Shown here one piece after another: positions 31,916 through 39,871 of a stretch of 64,000 nt of DNA. The stretch is from contig NZ_OCNJ01000001.1 of assembly GCF_900230255.1 (NCBI RefSeq), forward strand, positions 372,001-436,000, read 5' to 3'. Position 1 is the first letter of the stretch. Each line of letters begins with the position of its first letter. This DNA comes from Caenispirillum bisanense (GTDB lineage: Bacteria > Pseudomonadota > Alphaproteobacteria > Rhodospirillales > Rhodospirillaceae). Under the pieces are notes generated by a model. That model made no database searches. It was not told the DNA's origin and saw only the letters and a program-made list of their open reading frames with translations. The position numbers were made by a program, and so were the translations under genes.

Positions 31916-32902
31916 ATGGCGGCGCCGACCGTCTGGGTGCTGGCCGACGACCGCGCCGGCAACGTGAACCAGGCGCTCGGCGTCGCCGAGGCGCTGGGCT
32001 TGCCGTTCGAGGTGAAGCAGATCCGCTATTCCCGGCTGGCGGCGCTGCCCAACTTCGTGCGCGGCGCCTCGACGCTCGGCCTGACGGACGACAGCGTCGA
32101 CGGCCTGTCGGCGCCGTGGCCGACGGTGGTGATCGGCGCCGGCCGCCGCGTCGCCCCGGTGGCGCGGTGGATCAAGCGCATGGCCGGTGGGCGCTGTTTC
32201 CTGGTGCAGATCATGTATCCGGGCGGGCTCGGCACCGCTGCCGTCGGCGAGTTCGACCTCATCGCCGTACCGCGCCACGACTCCTTCAAGGACCGCTTGC
32301 CGACGGTGCTGCGCATCACCGGCGCGCCCCATCGGGTGACGCCCGAACGCCTCGACCGCGAGGCGGAAGCCTGGCGCGACCGCTTCGACAGCTATCCGCG
32401 GCCCTTCGTGTCGGTGCTGGTCGGCGGCAGCACCAAGAACCGCCCCTTCGGCCCGCGCGAGGCCGCCGACTTGGCCGCCAAGCTGCGCCAGATCCAGACC
32501 GAGACGGGCGGCACCCTGCTCATCACCACCAGCCGTCGCACGCCTGCCGAGGCGGTGACGGTGCTGGAGCGCACCCTGCCGCAGCCGATGTGGCTCTACA
32601 AGGTGGGCGACCCGGGCGAGAACCCCTACTTCGGCCTGCTGGCGCTGGCCGATGCCGTGGTGGCGACGGGCGACAGCGTCTCCATGTGCTCGGAGGCCTG
32701 CGCGACGCAGGGCCCGGTGTTCATCCACGCGCCGGAGGGCTTCGTCGCCCCCAAGCACGCCCGCCTGCACGCGGAGTTGTACCGCCTGGGCTATGCCCGG
32801 CCGTTCACGGGTGCCTTCCACGACTGGACCCACCCACCGCTCAACGCCGCCCGCGAGGTGGCGCTGGCGGTGCGGCAGAACCTGGGGTTGGGGGTGGAGT
32901 AG
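31916..32902 (+). CDS. Mitochondrial-fission ELM1 family protein (DUF1022)
   Basis: A 328-residue protein of the ELM1 family, named for a plant mitochondrial division protein, with bacterial members in alphaproteobacteria. It has a two-lobed glycosyltransferase-like layout: VWVLADDRAGNVNQALGVAE at the start, SVLVGGSTKNRPFG near 160, a LLITTSRRTP segment and VATGDSVSMCSEACATQGPV near 250. The bacterial role is unknown. It is coupled to the upstream crotonase gene (4 bases apart). No transmembrane segments are seen. Confidence 0.88.
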   Translation: MAAPTVWVLADDRAGNVNQALGVAEALGLPFEVKQIRYSRLAALPNFVRGASTLGLTDDSVDGLSAPWPTVVIGAGRRVAPVARWIKRMAGGRCFLVQIMYPGGLGTAAVGEFDLIAVPRHDSFKDRLPTVLRITGAPHRVTPERLDREAEAWRDRFDSYPRPFVSVLVGGSTKNRPFGPREAADLAAKLRQIQTETGGTLLITTSRRTPAEAVTVLERTLPQPMWLYKVGDPGENPYFGLLALADAVVATGDSVSMCSEACATQGPVFIHAPEGFVAPKHARLHAELYRLGYARPFTGAFHDWTHPPLNAAREVALAVRQNLGLGVE

Positions 32903-32940
32903 GCGCGAAGGACGTCACGGTCGCTTTCGCCGTGCTTGTC

Positions 32941-33153
32941 ATGCCCGGCCTCCGAGCCGGGTATCCACGGCTCCCCCGCCGTCCACCGTGGATGACGGAG
33001 CCCCATGGCTGCCGACCGTGGCGCCGTGGATGGCCGGATCAAGTCCGGCCACGACAAAAGTGGCAAGGAAAACGGAGGGAGCGCGAGGGAGGGCCTCCCC
33101 TCCCTCGTCTTGTGCCGCGAAGCGGCGCCCTTGGTGTCCTTGGTGCCTTGGTG
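32941..33153. repeat. Cluster of REP-like palindromes and short direct repeats
   Basis: The cluster contains CCCGGC/GCCGGG (32944-32961), ATCCACGG/CCGTGGAT (32963-32993) and TGGCCGGA/TCCGGCCA around TCAAG (33031-33051). A GAGGGAG/CTCCCTC palindrome follows, then three direct copies of CCTTGGTG (33129-33153). The CCGGATCAAGTCCGG type palindrome is a form I recall as common in alphaproteobacterial intergenic DNA. No gene is seen between 32903 and 33236. Confidence 0.6.
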
Positions 33154-33200
33154 GCTACCCAAACCGGCACCCGATCAGCCGCCCGCCGCACCCAACACCC

Positions 33201-33229
33201 TTGACACCGCCGCCCATCCTCCGTACCCA
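33201..33229 (+). promoter_or_regulatory. Candidate promoter of the leuA leader
   Basis: A perfect -35 box TTGACA (33201-33206) is followed after 17 bases by TACCCA (33224-33229). A start site about 7 bases on would fall next to the ATG of the first leader ORF at 33237, so that ORF may be translated from a leaderless RNA. Confidence 0.5.
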
Positions 33230-33236
33230 TATCCCC

Positions 33237-33278
33237 ATGGAACAGATTCGCGACCTCGCCCTACTGCGACTTATTTGA
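33237..33278 (+). CDS. Leucine-rich leader peptide 1 (13 residues)
   Basis: A 14-codon ORF encoding MEQIRDLALLRLI then TGA. Four of its codons are leucine (CTC, CTA, CTG, CTT), including the normally rare CTA and CTT. It begins at or next to the predicted transcription start and is followed by a GC-rich inverted repeat near 33278-33305. The leucine run, place and small size fit a leader peptide that senses charged tRNA-Leu ahead of leuA. It has no ribosome site, which fits leaderless translation. Confidence 0.6.
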   Translation: MEQIRDLALLRLI

Positions 33279-33346
33279 CCCGGCCGCCCCTCGCGGGCCG
33301 CGCCGGATCGGCATGTTTGCAGTCACCAGGGCAGGACGCAGTCCCC

Positions 33347-33448
33347 ATGACCCCCCACAGTACAACCTCCGCCTTCCTCGTCACCGCGCCGCACATCGGC
33401 GCCCGGGTGCTGGCGCTGCTGCGACTTATCGGCGGCCGTCGGTCCTGA
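33347..33448 (+). CDS. Leucine-rich leader peptide 2 (33 residues)
   Basis: A second small ORF begins MTPHSTTSAFL and ends RVLALLRLIGGRRS. Its leucine cluster repeats the LALLRLI of the first leader, with an identical 11-base stretch CTGCGACTTAT (33264-33274 and 33419-33429). The end of the ORF overlaps the 5' arm of an 11-bp inverted repeat, which is the geometry of a ribosome-controlled attenuator. It lacks an obvious ribosome site (TCCCCATG, as for leader 1). Confidence 0.55.
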   Translation: MTPHSTTSAFLVTAPHIGARVLALLRLIGGRRS

Positions 33449-33472
33449 TCGCGCGCGGCGCACCGACGGCCG
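33433..33472 (+). promoter_or_regulatory. Attenuator-like hairpin before leuA
   Basis: Perfect 11-bp arms CGGCCGTCGGT (33433-33443) and ACCGACGGCCG (33462-33472) around an 18-base loop. The 5' arm lies inside the last codons of leader 2. There is no T-run after it, so it may act with Rho, by a competing fold, or on leuA translation rather than as a textbook terminator. Confidence 0.55.
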
Positions 33473-33522
33473 AAGCCGCTTCTACCCCAGCAGCTTCACA
33501 GCCAGACGAGACGAGACAGATC

Positions 33523-35214
33523 ATGAAGGTCGATCCCACCACCAAGTACCGCCCGTTCCAGCCGGTCACCCTGACCGACCGCACGTGGCCCAACAACACC
33601 ATCACCAAGCCGCCCATGTGGTGCGCCGTCGACCTGCGCGACGGCAACCAGGCGCTGGTCGAGCCCATGGGCTCCGACCGCAAGCTGAAGATGTTCACCC
33701 TGCTGGTGGAGATGGGCTTCAAGGAGATCGAGGTCGGCTTCCCCGCCGCGTCGCAGACCGACTTCGATTTTCTGCGCCTGCTCATCGACGAGGGCCGCAT
33801 TCCCGCCGACGTCACCATCCAGGTGCTGACCCAGGCGCGTGAGGACCTGATCGTCCGCACCTTCGAGGCCATCGAGGGCGCGCCGCGGGCCGTCGTCCAC
33901 CTCTACAACTCCACCAGCGAACTGCAGCGCCGCGTGGTGTTCGGGCTGGACCGCCAGGGCATCATCGACCTGGCCGTGAAGGGCGCCAAGCTGGTCCATA
34001 CCCACGCCGAGGCGGCCCGCGCCCGCGGCATGGACATCGTGCACGAATACTCGCCGGAAAGCTTCACGGGCACGGAACTGGACTTCGCCGTCGACATCTG
34101 CAAGGCGGTGATGGAGGTGTGGCAGCCGACGCCGCAGAAGCGGGTGATCCTGAACCTGCCGGCGACGGTGGAAATGTCGTCGCCCAACGTGCATGCCGAT
34201 CAGGTGGAATGGTTCTGCCGCCACCTGCCCAACCGCGACTGCGCCATCATCTCGGTCCACCCGCACAACGACCGCGGCTGCGCCGTCGCCGCCGCCGAGC
34301 TGGCCGTCATGGCCGGCGCCGACCGTGTGGAGGGCACCCTGTTCGGCAATGGCGAGCGCACCGGCAACGTCGACCTGGTCACGCTCGGCATGAACCTGTT
34401 CAGCCAGGGCGTCGACCCCGGAATCGACTTCTCCGACATGAAGCGCATCGTCGAGATCGCCGAGGAGTGCAACCGCATGCCGGTGCACCCGCGTCACCCG
34501 TGGGCCGGCGAGCTGGTGTTCACGGCCTTCTCGGGCAGCCATCAGGACGCCATCAACAAGGGCCTGAAGGCCATGCGCGCCAGCAACCAGCCGGTGTGGG
34601 AGGTGCCGTACCTGCCCATCGACCCGGCCGACATCGGCCGCACCTACGAGGCCGTCATCCGCGTCAACAGCCAGTCGGGCAAGGGCGGCGTGGCGCATGT
34701 GCTGGAGCGCGACTTCGACCTGAAGATCCCGCGCGGCATGCAGGTGGAATTCGCCCGCGTCGTCCAGCAGCTGGCCGACCGCACCGGCGACGAGCAGACG
34801 CCCGACCTCATCTGGCGCGCCTTCGATCAGACCTACCTCTACCAGGGCACCGGCCGCTTCGCCTTCGTGGAGCACCGCACCGTGCCCATCAGCGAGGGCG
34901 GCGAGGGGGCCAAGCGGGCGCTGACCGCGCGCATCCTCGACAACGGCGTCGGCAAGTCCATCGAGGGCCACGGCTCCGGCCCCATCGACGCCCTGGTGGA
35001 CGCGCTGGCGCGGGCCTGCGGTGTCTCGGTGAAGGTGGAGGACTACAGCGAGCACGCCATCGGCCGCGGCGCCGACGCCCAGGCCGCCGCCTATGTCTGC
35101 GTCACCGACGCGCAGGGCCGCAGCCTGTGGGGCGCCGGCATGGACCGCAACATCGTCGTCGCCTCGCTGAAGGCGGTGCTGAGCGCCATCAACCGCGGCG
35201 AAGCGGCGAAGTAA
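33523..35214 (+). CDS. leuA: 2-isopropylmalate synthase (long, yeast-type)
   Basis: A 563-residue enzyme that condenses acetyl-CoA with 2-ketoisovalerate, the first committed step to leucine. The N-terminal TIM barrel (about 30-310) has the substrate motif DLRDGNQALVEPM and the metal-binding HPHNDRG. The C-terminal LeuA regulatory domain (about 430-560) provides feedback inhibition by leucine. The opening with TITKPPMWCAVDLRDGNQAL is typical of the longer form found in alphaproteobacteria, actinobacteria and fungi. It is preceded by two leucine leader ORFs and a hairpin. The ribosome site is weak (GAGACAG), which fits translational control. Confidence 0.97.
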   Translation: MKVDPTTKYRPFQPVTLTDRTWPNNTITKPPMWCAVDLRDGNQALVEPMGSDRKLKMFTLLVEMGFKEIEVGFPAASQTDFDFLRLLIDEGRIPADVTIQVLTQAREDLIVRTFEAIEGAPRAVVHLYNSTSELQRRVVFGLDRQGIIDLAVKGAKLVHTHAEAARARGMDIVHEYSPESFTGTELDFAVDICKAVMEVWQPTPQKRVILNLPATVEMSSPNVHADQVEWFCRHLPNRDCAIISVHPHNDRGCAVAAAELAVMAGADRVEGTLFGNGERTGNVDLVTLGMNLFSQGVDPGIDFSDMKRIVEIAEECNRMPVHPRHPWAGELVFTAFSGSHQDAINKGLKAMRASNQPVWEVPYLPIDPADIGRTYEAVIRVNSQSGKGGVAHVLERDFDLKIPRGMQVEFARVVQQLADRTGDEQTPDLIWRAFDQTYLYQGTGRFAFVEHRTVPISEGGEGAKRALTARILDNGVGKSIEGHGSGPIDALVDALARACGVSVKVEDYSEHAIGRGADAQAAAYVCVTDAQGRSLWGAGMDRNIVVASLKAVLSAINRGEAAK

Positions 35215-35276
35215 GGCAGGGCAGGGGCGGCCGCCTTCGGGTTCGGCCGTCCCTCCCGCACGGGGAGAGAGCAGAC

Positions 35277-35477
35277 ATGAACGCGAATACGGTGACGGTC
35301 CGCCTGCCGGACTGGATGATGACGGCCGCCCAGGATCTGGCGGCGGAACGGCGCATGACGCTGGAGCAGTTCGCGGTGACGGCCGTGCTGCACAAGATCG
35401 CCGCCGAGACCACCGCCGAAGACTTCCTCCGCCGCCGCTTCGGCGACGGCGCCCTGGCGGCGGTGCTGCGGGAGTAG
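35277..35477 (+). CDS. Small ribbon-helix-helix, HicB-antitoxin-like protein
   Basis: A 66-residue protein opening with TVTVRLPDWMMTAAQDLAAE and RRMTLEQFAVTAVLHKIAAE, a pattern I recognise as the ribbon-helix-helix DNA-binding unit of small HicB-like antitoxins (beta strand followed by two helices). It ends AEDFLRRRFGDGALAAVLRE, before the PDVPPEPGDEL-type tail usual for this group. It is 62 bases behind leuA and 26 bases ahead of a second small ORF that carries such a tail. No toxin gene is next to it. It may act as a repressor. Confidence 0.55.
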   Translation: MNANTVTVRLPDWMMTAAQDLAAERRMTLEQFAVTAVLHKIAAETTAEDFLRRRFGDGALAAVLRE

Positions 35478-35503
35478 AGACAACCTTAGGACGGAGAACA
35501 CCG

Positions 35504-35698
35504 ATGGGCGAAGGACGCGATCTGCGCAGGCCGCCGGCATCCCGCAGTCCTGCGGTGGCGGAGAAGGTGGGCGTGCTTACTGCGACCGAGGAGTTCTTCG
35601 CTCGCCGACCGACCGGCGCGGATGCCGATACCTTCCGCCGGTATGTGGCCGGGGCGCCCGATGCGCCGCCGCAGCCGGGTGACAGGCTGGACGACTGA
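35504..35698 (+). CDS. Small ORF resembling the C-terminal part of a HicB-like antitoxin
   Basis: A 64-residue product. Its second half, AEKVGVLTATEEFFARRPTG and then APDAPPQPGDRLDD, matches the end of small HicB-like antitoxins, which run AEK-x-ATLTTEEYL-x...-PDVPP-x-PGD-x-L. The ribbon-helix-helix start is missing and replaced by a Pro/Arg-rich stretch. A ribosome site (GGACGGAGAAC) precedes the ATG. With the previous ORF it looks like one ancestral gene in two related pieces, or a duplicated and decayed pair. Confidence 0.45.
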   Translation: MGEGRDLRRPPASRSPAVAEKVGVLTATEEFFARRPTGADADTFRRYVAGAPDAPPQPGDRLDD

Positions 35699-35705
35699 CA
35701 CCGCC

Positions 35706-36398
35706 TCACCGGCAGGTGCCGAAGGGCCCCATGTCGAGGTGCAGGTGGTCGGCGTGGGCGGCGTTGTAGTCGGGGCCGAGGACCACGTCGAAGAACCGGC
35801 AGGCGCCGGCGTGGATGCGGCGCAGGAAGCGGCCGCGCGGGCTGTCTTCCTCCCAGTGGCGGGCGACGCTCACCGTGCGGCCGTCGGCGAGGCGCAGGGA
35901 CGACAGGTCGAGCGCATTGGCCGTCGCGTGTTCGCTGCGGCGGCTCGACCCGGCGATGTTGCGGCAGACCTGGGTGCCGTAGTGGCCGATGCGGGCGACC
36001 TCCGTCCCCAGTTCCTCCTGCGCCGCCGGGGCCAGCTCGTGGTGTTCGAACAGCGCCCAGGCGACGGCGAGGCGGCAGGTGGCGGTGATCGGCTCGCCGA
36101 AGCCGGGCTCGGCCTCGGTGATGCGCACCGCATCCGTCAGGCCGCAGCCCTCCTCCGACGGGCGGTCGGGCAGGGGCGTCCAGGCCAGCGCGTCGGCGGA
36201 GGCGAGCGCGGCGCGGCACAGGTCGCCGTCGGCTTCCAGCAGCGACAGCTTCATGGGGGTGAGGATGTTGGGCGCCTCGGTGATGCGCAGCGGCGCCCAC
36301 GGGTTCCAGCGGTCCGGCACCTCCACGGGCCCTCGCCACACCGCCAGCGCGAGGCCGGCGACGATCAGCAGCAGGGCGACGGGAATGAAGTGGCGCAT
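35706..36398 (-). CDS. Extensin-like C-terminal domain protein
   Basis: A 230-residue protein with an N-terminal membrane anchor or signal (about residues 4-21, FIPVALLLIVAGLALAVW). The rest is the extensin-like C-terminal domain (DUF/pfam06904 type): CRAALASADALAWTPLP, CRLAVAWALFEHHELAPAAQ, then SEHATANALDLSSL and HADHLHLDMGPFGTC at the end. The HATANALD and DHLHLD motifs resemble a zinc peptidase fold of the D-Ala-D-Ala carboxypeptidase class, so a cell-wall peptidase role is plausible. Several Cys could form disulfides in the periplasm. It is monocistronic and convergent with the small HicB-like ORF (8 bases). Confidence 0.88.
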   Translation of the reverse strand: MRHFIPVALLLIVAGLALAVWRGPVEVPDRWNPWAPLRITEAPNILTPMKLSLLEADGDLCRAALASADALAWTPLPDRPSEEGCGLTDAVRITEAEPGFGEPITATCRLAVAWALFEHHELAPAAQEELGTEVARIGHYGTQVCRNIAGSSRRSEHATANALDLSSLRLADGRTVSVARHWEEDSPRGRFLRRIHAGACRFFDVVLGPDYNAAHADHLHLDMGPFGTCR

Positions 36399-36486
36399 GG
36401 GGGGTAGGGAGCACCCGGACGATGGCGATCATAAGGCCAACGTTCGAACACTGCCGCGGGTGACGCGGCCCGGGTGCGGAAACGGC

Positions 36487-36511
36487 GACGGCCGGGACTT
36501 GCCCGGCCGTC
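36487..36511 (-). terminator. Terminator of the zeta-inhibitor gene
   Basis: Perfect 10-bp arms GACGGCCGGG / CCCGGCCGTC with a 5-base loop, followed on the minus strand by GCCGTTTCC. It lies about 90 bases past the stop at 36604. Confidence 0.6.
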
Positions 36512-36603
36512 ACGGCGTCGTTTCGTCGCGTCGCGGCAGCCGTACGTGCTCCGCTGCGGCCCCTGGCGGGCGGCGCGGAGTGTGGTGGCGGCCGGCGGTG
36601 CGA

Positions 36604-36951
36604 TCAGGTCTTGTCGGAGCCCGACTCGATCTCGCTCATCAGCTGGCGGCGAGCTTCGGCGTGGAACTTCTCGAGCTTGATGCGCAGGCGGCCTTCGGTG
36701 ATGTCCACCTCGTGCTGCTGCAGATCGCGGAAGACCTTGCGGATGACGTCGTCGTCACCCTTCTCTTCCAGGTCGGCGGCGATCACCGAACGGGCGTAGG
36801 CTTCCGCACCGCCACCGGCCATGCCCATGGCTTCGGCCGCCCAGAGGCCGAACAGCTTGTCGCGGCGGGCGTTGATCTTGAACTCGAGTTCCTGATCCAG
36901 CCTGAACTTCGCCTCGAAACCCTTTTCCCGCTCGTTGAAGGCGTCGCTCAT
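36604..36951 (-). CDS. F1-ATPase zeta inhibitor (DUF1476)
   Basis: A 115-residue, mostly helical protein of the DUF1476 family, the zeta subunit that inhibits the F1F0 ATP synthase in alphaproteobacteria by blocking hydrolysis. The start SDAFNEREKGFEAKFRLDQE is the family hallmark and holds the inhibitory N-terminal region. A four-helix core follows (EFKINARRDKLFGLWAAEAM, then VIRKVFRDLQQHEVDITEGR). It sits alone and divergent from the NRDE gene, away from any atp operon, as is common for this gene. Confidence 0.93.
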   Translation of the reverse strand: MSDAFNEREKGFEAKFRLDQELEFKINARRDKLFGLWAAEAMGMAGGGAEAYARSVIAADLEEKGDDDVIRKVFRDLQQHEVDITEGRLRIKLEKFHAEARRQLMSEIESGSDKT

Positions 36952-37094
36952 GTTGCGCTAATCCCCTAATGGCTGAACTATGACGGGCGGCGGCGGCTCC
37001 GGCCTCTAGGGGAACACGGCGCCGGCTGAAATGGCCGCCCCCTTATACAGCCTGCCCACCCCAACGTGTACCTTATTTTTCGGACGAAGACCCT

Positions 37095-37841
37095 ATGTGC
37101 TCCATCGTGATCCTGCGCCGTCCTACTGATATGTGGCCGCTCGTCGTCGCCGCCAACAGGGACGAAATGCAGGACCGGCCGTGGCGTCCGCCGGCCCGCC
37201 ACTGGCCCGACCGGCCGGAGGTGATCGGCGGCCTCGACGTGCTGGCCGGCGGCAGTTGGCTCGGCCTGAACGAGGCCGGCGTCATGGCCGCCATGCTCAA
37301 TCGGGTCAACACCCTCGGCCCGGCGCCGGGCAAGCGCTCGCGCGGCGAACTGGTGCTGGAGGCGCTGGACCACGCCGACGCCGATGCCGCCGCCGAGGCG
37401 CTGGCCGACCTCGACCCGCTGGCCTACCGCCCCTTCAACATGGTGGTGGCCGACAACCGCGATGCCTTCTGGCTGCGCAACGACGGTGACGGCATCGTGG
37501 TGCAGCCGCTACCCGAAGGGGTGAGCATGCTGACCGCCTTCGACCTGAACGACGACCTCGACCCGCGCATCGCCCGCTGGCTGCCGCGCTTCCGCGCCGC
37601 CGCCGCGCCCGACCCGGAAGCCGGGGCGTGGGGCGACTGGCCGGGGCTGCTCGCGGGAACCGAGACGGCCGAGGGCGAGCGCGCCACCGCCGCCATGTGC
37701 TTCATGACCGAGCGCGGATTCGGCACTGTCTCCTCGGCGCTGCTGGCGCTGCCGGCCATCGGGCGGGAGGAGCCGCCGCGCTTTTCCTTCGCCGAGGGGC
37801 GCCCCGACGCCGCGCCGTTCCTGCCGGTGCGGCTCGACTGA
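37095..37841 (+). CDS. NRDE/TANGO2 family protein
   Basis: A 248-residue protein of the TANGO2/NRDE family, Ntn-hydrolase-like, with Cys2 next to the start Met and the name-giving motif LVVAANRDEMQDRPWRPPAR (about 15-34). The family has members from bacteria to humans; a link to lipid or heme trafficking has been proposed for the animal form. Ribosome site is poor, with a U-rich upstream stretch (CCTTATTTTTCGG). It is divergent from the zeta-inhibitor gene and ends 159 bases before purC. Confidence 0.9.
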   Translation: MCSIVILRRPTDMWPLVVAANRDEMQDRPWRPPARHWPDRPEVIGGLDVLAGGSWLGLNEAGVMAAMLNRVNTLGPAPGKRSRGELVLEALDHADADAAAEALADLDPLAYRPFNMVVADNRDAFWLRNDGDGIVVQPLPEGVSMLTAFDLNDDLDPRIARWLPRFRAAAAPDPEAGAWGDWPGLLAGTETAEGERATAAMCFMTERGFGTVSSALLALPAIGREEPPRFSFAEGRPDAAPFLPVRLD

Positions 37842-37866
37842 GGCGGCGCCCGGCGGTCCTCCGCCG

Positions 37867-37895
37867 TTGTATGCGCGGCCCCGCCCTGCTATACA
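37867..37895 (+). promoter_or_regulatory. Sigma-70-type promoter of purC
   Basis: TTGTAT (37867-37872) and TATACA (37890-37895) are separated by exactly 17 bases. Transcription would begin near 37902, giving a leader of about 100 bases before the purC ATG. Confidence 0.6.
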
Positions 37896-37911
37896 GCCCG
37901 CATCGCGGTCA

Positions 37912-37982
37912 GGCGGGCGGAGAGCCATTCTCCGGCCCGCCCACTTTCATTTCCCGCTTCCGGAGAGCCGGTTTCCGGAAGC
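37912..37982 (+). promoter_or_regulatory. Two stacked hairpins in the purC leader
   Basis: Hairpin 1 (37912-37941): arms GGCGGGCGGAGA and TCTCCGGCCCGCC pair with one bulged base around GCCAT; a T-containing stretch (CACTTTCATTT) follows. Hairpin 2 (37956-37982): perfect 9-bp arms GCTTCCGGA / TCCGGAAGC. Neither matches a known purine riboswitch fold. Hairpin 1 might instead end transcripts from the NRDE gene. Confidence 0.4.
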
Positions 37983-38000
37983 CTGCACCGGACGACGGAC

Positions 38001-38768
38001 ATGGCACGACGCAGAATGATTTACGAAGGCAAGGCGAAGGTCCTGTTCGAGGGGCCGGAGCCGGGCACGCTGGTCCAGTACTTCAAGGACGACGCGACCG
38101 CCTTCAACAACAAGAAGAAGGGCACGATCACCGGCAAGGGCGTGCTCAACAACCGCATCAGCGAATACCTGATGAACCGGTTGAACGAGATCGGCGTGCC
38201 GACCCACTTCATCCGCCGTCTCAACATGCGTGAGCAGCTGGTGCGGGAAGTGGAGATCATCCCCATCGAAGTGGTGATCCGCAACGTCGCCGCTGGCTCC
38301 ATCGCCACCCGCTTCGGCATCGCCGAGGGCACGCCGCTGCCGCGCTCCATCGTCGAGTACTACTACAAGAACGACGAGCTGAACGACCCGATGGTGTCGG
38401 AAGAGCACATCACGGCCTTCGGCTGGGCGACCATCCAGGAAATCGACGAGATCATCGCGCTGTCGCTGCGCATCAACGACTACCTGTCCGGCCTGTTCCT
38501 CGGCATCGGCATCAAGCTGGTGGACTTCAAGCTGGAGTTCGGCCGTCTGTGGCACGAAAGCGGCGACATGCAGATCGTGCTGGCCGACGAGATCAGCCCC
38601 GACAACTGCCGCCTGTGGGACGCCAAGACCAACGAGAAGCTGGACAAGGACCGCTTCCGCCGCGACATGGGCAACGTCGAAGGCGCCTACCAGGAAGTCG
38701 CCCGCCGTCTCGGCATCCTGCCCGAGGCCGGCCCGGCCGACGCCCCGGCGCCCGATACCGTCCAGTAA
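38001..38768 (+). CDS. purC: SAICAR synthetase
   Basis: A 255-residue enzyme that ligates aspartate to CAIR in purine synthesis. The ATP-grasp-like start reads [20 protein letters not shown], with the [14 protein letters not shown] motif (about 88-101) and the [10 protein letters not shown] and [15 protein letters not shown] motifs (about 172-205) that bind ATP and metal. It heads the purC-purS-purQ-purL cluster. A strong hairpin between purC and purS may lower downstream expression or protect the message end. Confidence 0.97.
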   Translation: MARRRMIYEGKAKVLFEGPEPGTLVQYFKDDATAFNNKKKGTITGKGVLNNRISEYLMNRLNEIGVPTHFIRRLNMREQLVREVEIIPIEVVIRNVAAGSIATRFGIAEGTPLPRSIVEYYYKNDELNDPMVSEEHITAFGWATIQEIDEIIALSLRINDYLSGLFLGIGIKLVDFKLEFGRLWHESGDMQIVLADEISPDNCRLWDAKTNEKLDKDRFRRDMGNVEGAYQEVARRLGILPEAGPADAPAPDTVQ

Positions 38769-38775
38769 GGAACCC

Positions 38776-38810
38776 GAAGGGCCGGCCCGCACCCCGCGCG
38801 CCGGCCCTTC
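38776..38810 (+). terminator. Strong intergenic hairpin between purC and purS
   Basis: Perfect 11-bp arms GAAGGGCCGGC / GCCGGCCCTTC around a 13-base loop, 7 bases after the purC stop. The following CGCCGCTTC is not T-rich, so partial termination or mRNA stabilisation is more likely than a full stop. Confidence 0.5.
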
Positions 38811-38856
38811 GCCGCTTCATCCCCCGTTTCACTACCTTTCATAAGGACGTCAGGCC

Positions 38857-39099
38857 GTGAAAGCCAAGGTACACGTGACCCTCAAGCCCGGTGTGCTCGA
38901 CCCGCAGGGCAAGGCCGTCAGCCACGCGCTCCAGTCGCTGGGCTTCGAGGGCGTGCAGGAGGTCCGCCAGGGCAAGTACATCGAACTCGACCTCGACGAG
39001 ACCGACCCCGCCAAGGCGCGCGAGGCCGTCGAGCGCATGTGCCGCGAACTCCTCGCCAACACGGTGATCGAGAACTTCACGGTCGATCTGGAAGGCTGA
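38857..39099 (+). CDS. purS: Phosphoribosylformylglycinamidine synthase subunit PurS
   Basis: An 80-residue structural subunit of the three-part FGAM synthase, bridging PurQ (glutaminase) and PurL (synthetase). The sequence [20 protein letters not shown] followed by [20 protein letters not shown] is typical. The start is GTG with AAGGACG upstream. Next come purQ (82 bases) and purL. Confidence 0.95.
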   Translation: MKAKVHVTLKPGVLDPQGKAVSHALQSLGFEGVQEVRQGKYIELDLDETDPAKAREAVERMCRELLANTVIENFTVDLEG

Positions 39100-39181
39100 C
39101 GCCGCTCCGCCGCCGGCGCCCCCGCGCCGGCCGGCCGCCGCGATCGCGCCCCTTTCCCCTTGTCGAAGGCCGAATGACGTC

Positions 39182-39871
39182 ATGAAAGCCGCCGTCATCG
39201 TATTCCCCGGCTCCAACTGCGACCGCGACGTGGCGGTGGCGGTGGACCGGATCATGGGCACCAAGCCCATCATGCTGTGGCACCGCGAGACCGAGGTGCC
39301 GGACCTGGATCTCATCGTCGTCCCCGGCGGGTTCTCCTACGGCGACTACCTGCGCTCCGGCGCCATGGCCGCCCATTCGCCGGTGATGCGCGAAGTGAAG
39401 GCGCAGGCCGAGAAGGGCGTGCGCGTCCTCGGCATCTGCAACGGCTTCCAGATCCTGACGGAAGCCGGCCTGCTGCCCGGCGCGCTCATGCGCAACCGCG
39501 GCCTCAAGTTCATCTGCAAGGACGTCCACCTGAAGGTGGAAAGCGCCGGCAGCGACTTCACCCGCGGCTACCGCGACGGCGAGGTGGTGCGCTACCCCGT
39601 CGCCCACCACGACGGCAACTACTTCGCCGACGACGAGACGCTGGCGCGCGTCGAGGGCCAGGGCCAGGTGGCGTTCCGCTACGCCCACCCCGACGGCCGA
39701 GTCGACGACGCCGCCAACATCAACGGCAGCCGCAACAACATCGCCGGCCTGTTCAACGAGCGCCGCACGGTCCTCGGCCTCATGCCGCACCCCGAGCGGC
39801 TGATCGACGACCACCTCGGCGGCACCGACGGCGTGCCCATGTTCAAGTCCCTGCTGGAGGCCCTGTCGTGA
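39182..39871 (+). CDS. purQ: Phosphoribosylformylglycinamidine synthase glutaminase subunit
   Basis: A 229-residue class I glutamine amidotransferase that supplies ammonia to PurL. It starts [20 protein letters not shown]. The nucleophile Cys lies in [11 protein letters not shown] (about residue 85), and the His/Glu pair is in [10 protein letters not shown] near residues 200-202. It overlaps purL by the GTGA junction, so the two are translationally coupled. Confidence 0.97.
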   Translation: MKAAVIVFPGSNCDRDVAVAVDRIMGTKPIMLWHRETEVPDLDLIVVPGGFSYGDYLRSGAMAAHSPVMREVKAQAEKGVRVLGICNGFQILTEAGLLPGALMRNRGLKFICKDVHLKVESAGSDFTRGYRDGEVVRYPVAHHDGNYFADDETLARVEGQGQVAFRYAHPDGRVDDAANINGSRNNIAGLFNERRTVLGLMPHPERLIDDHLGGTDGVPMFKSLLEALS

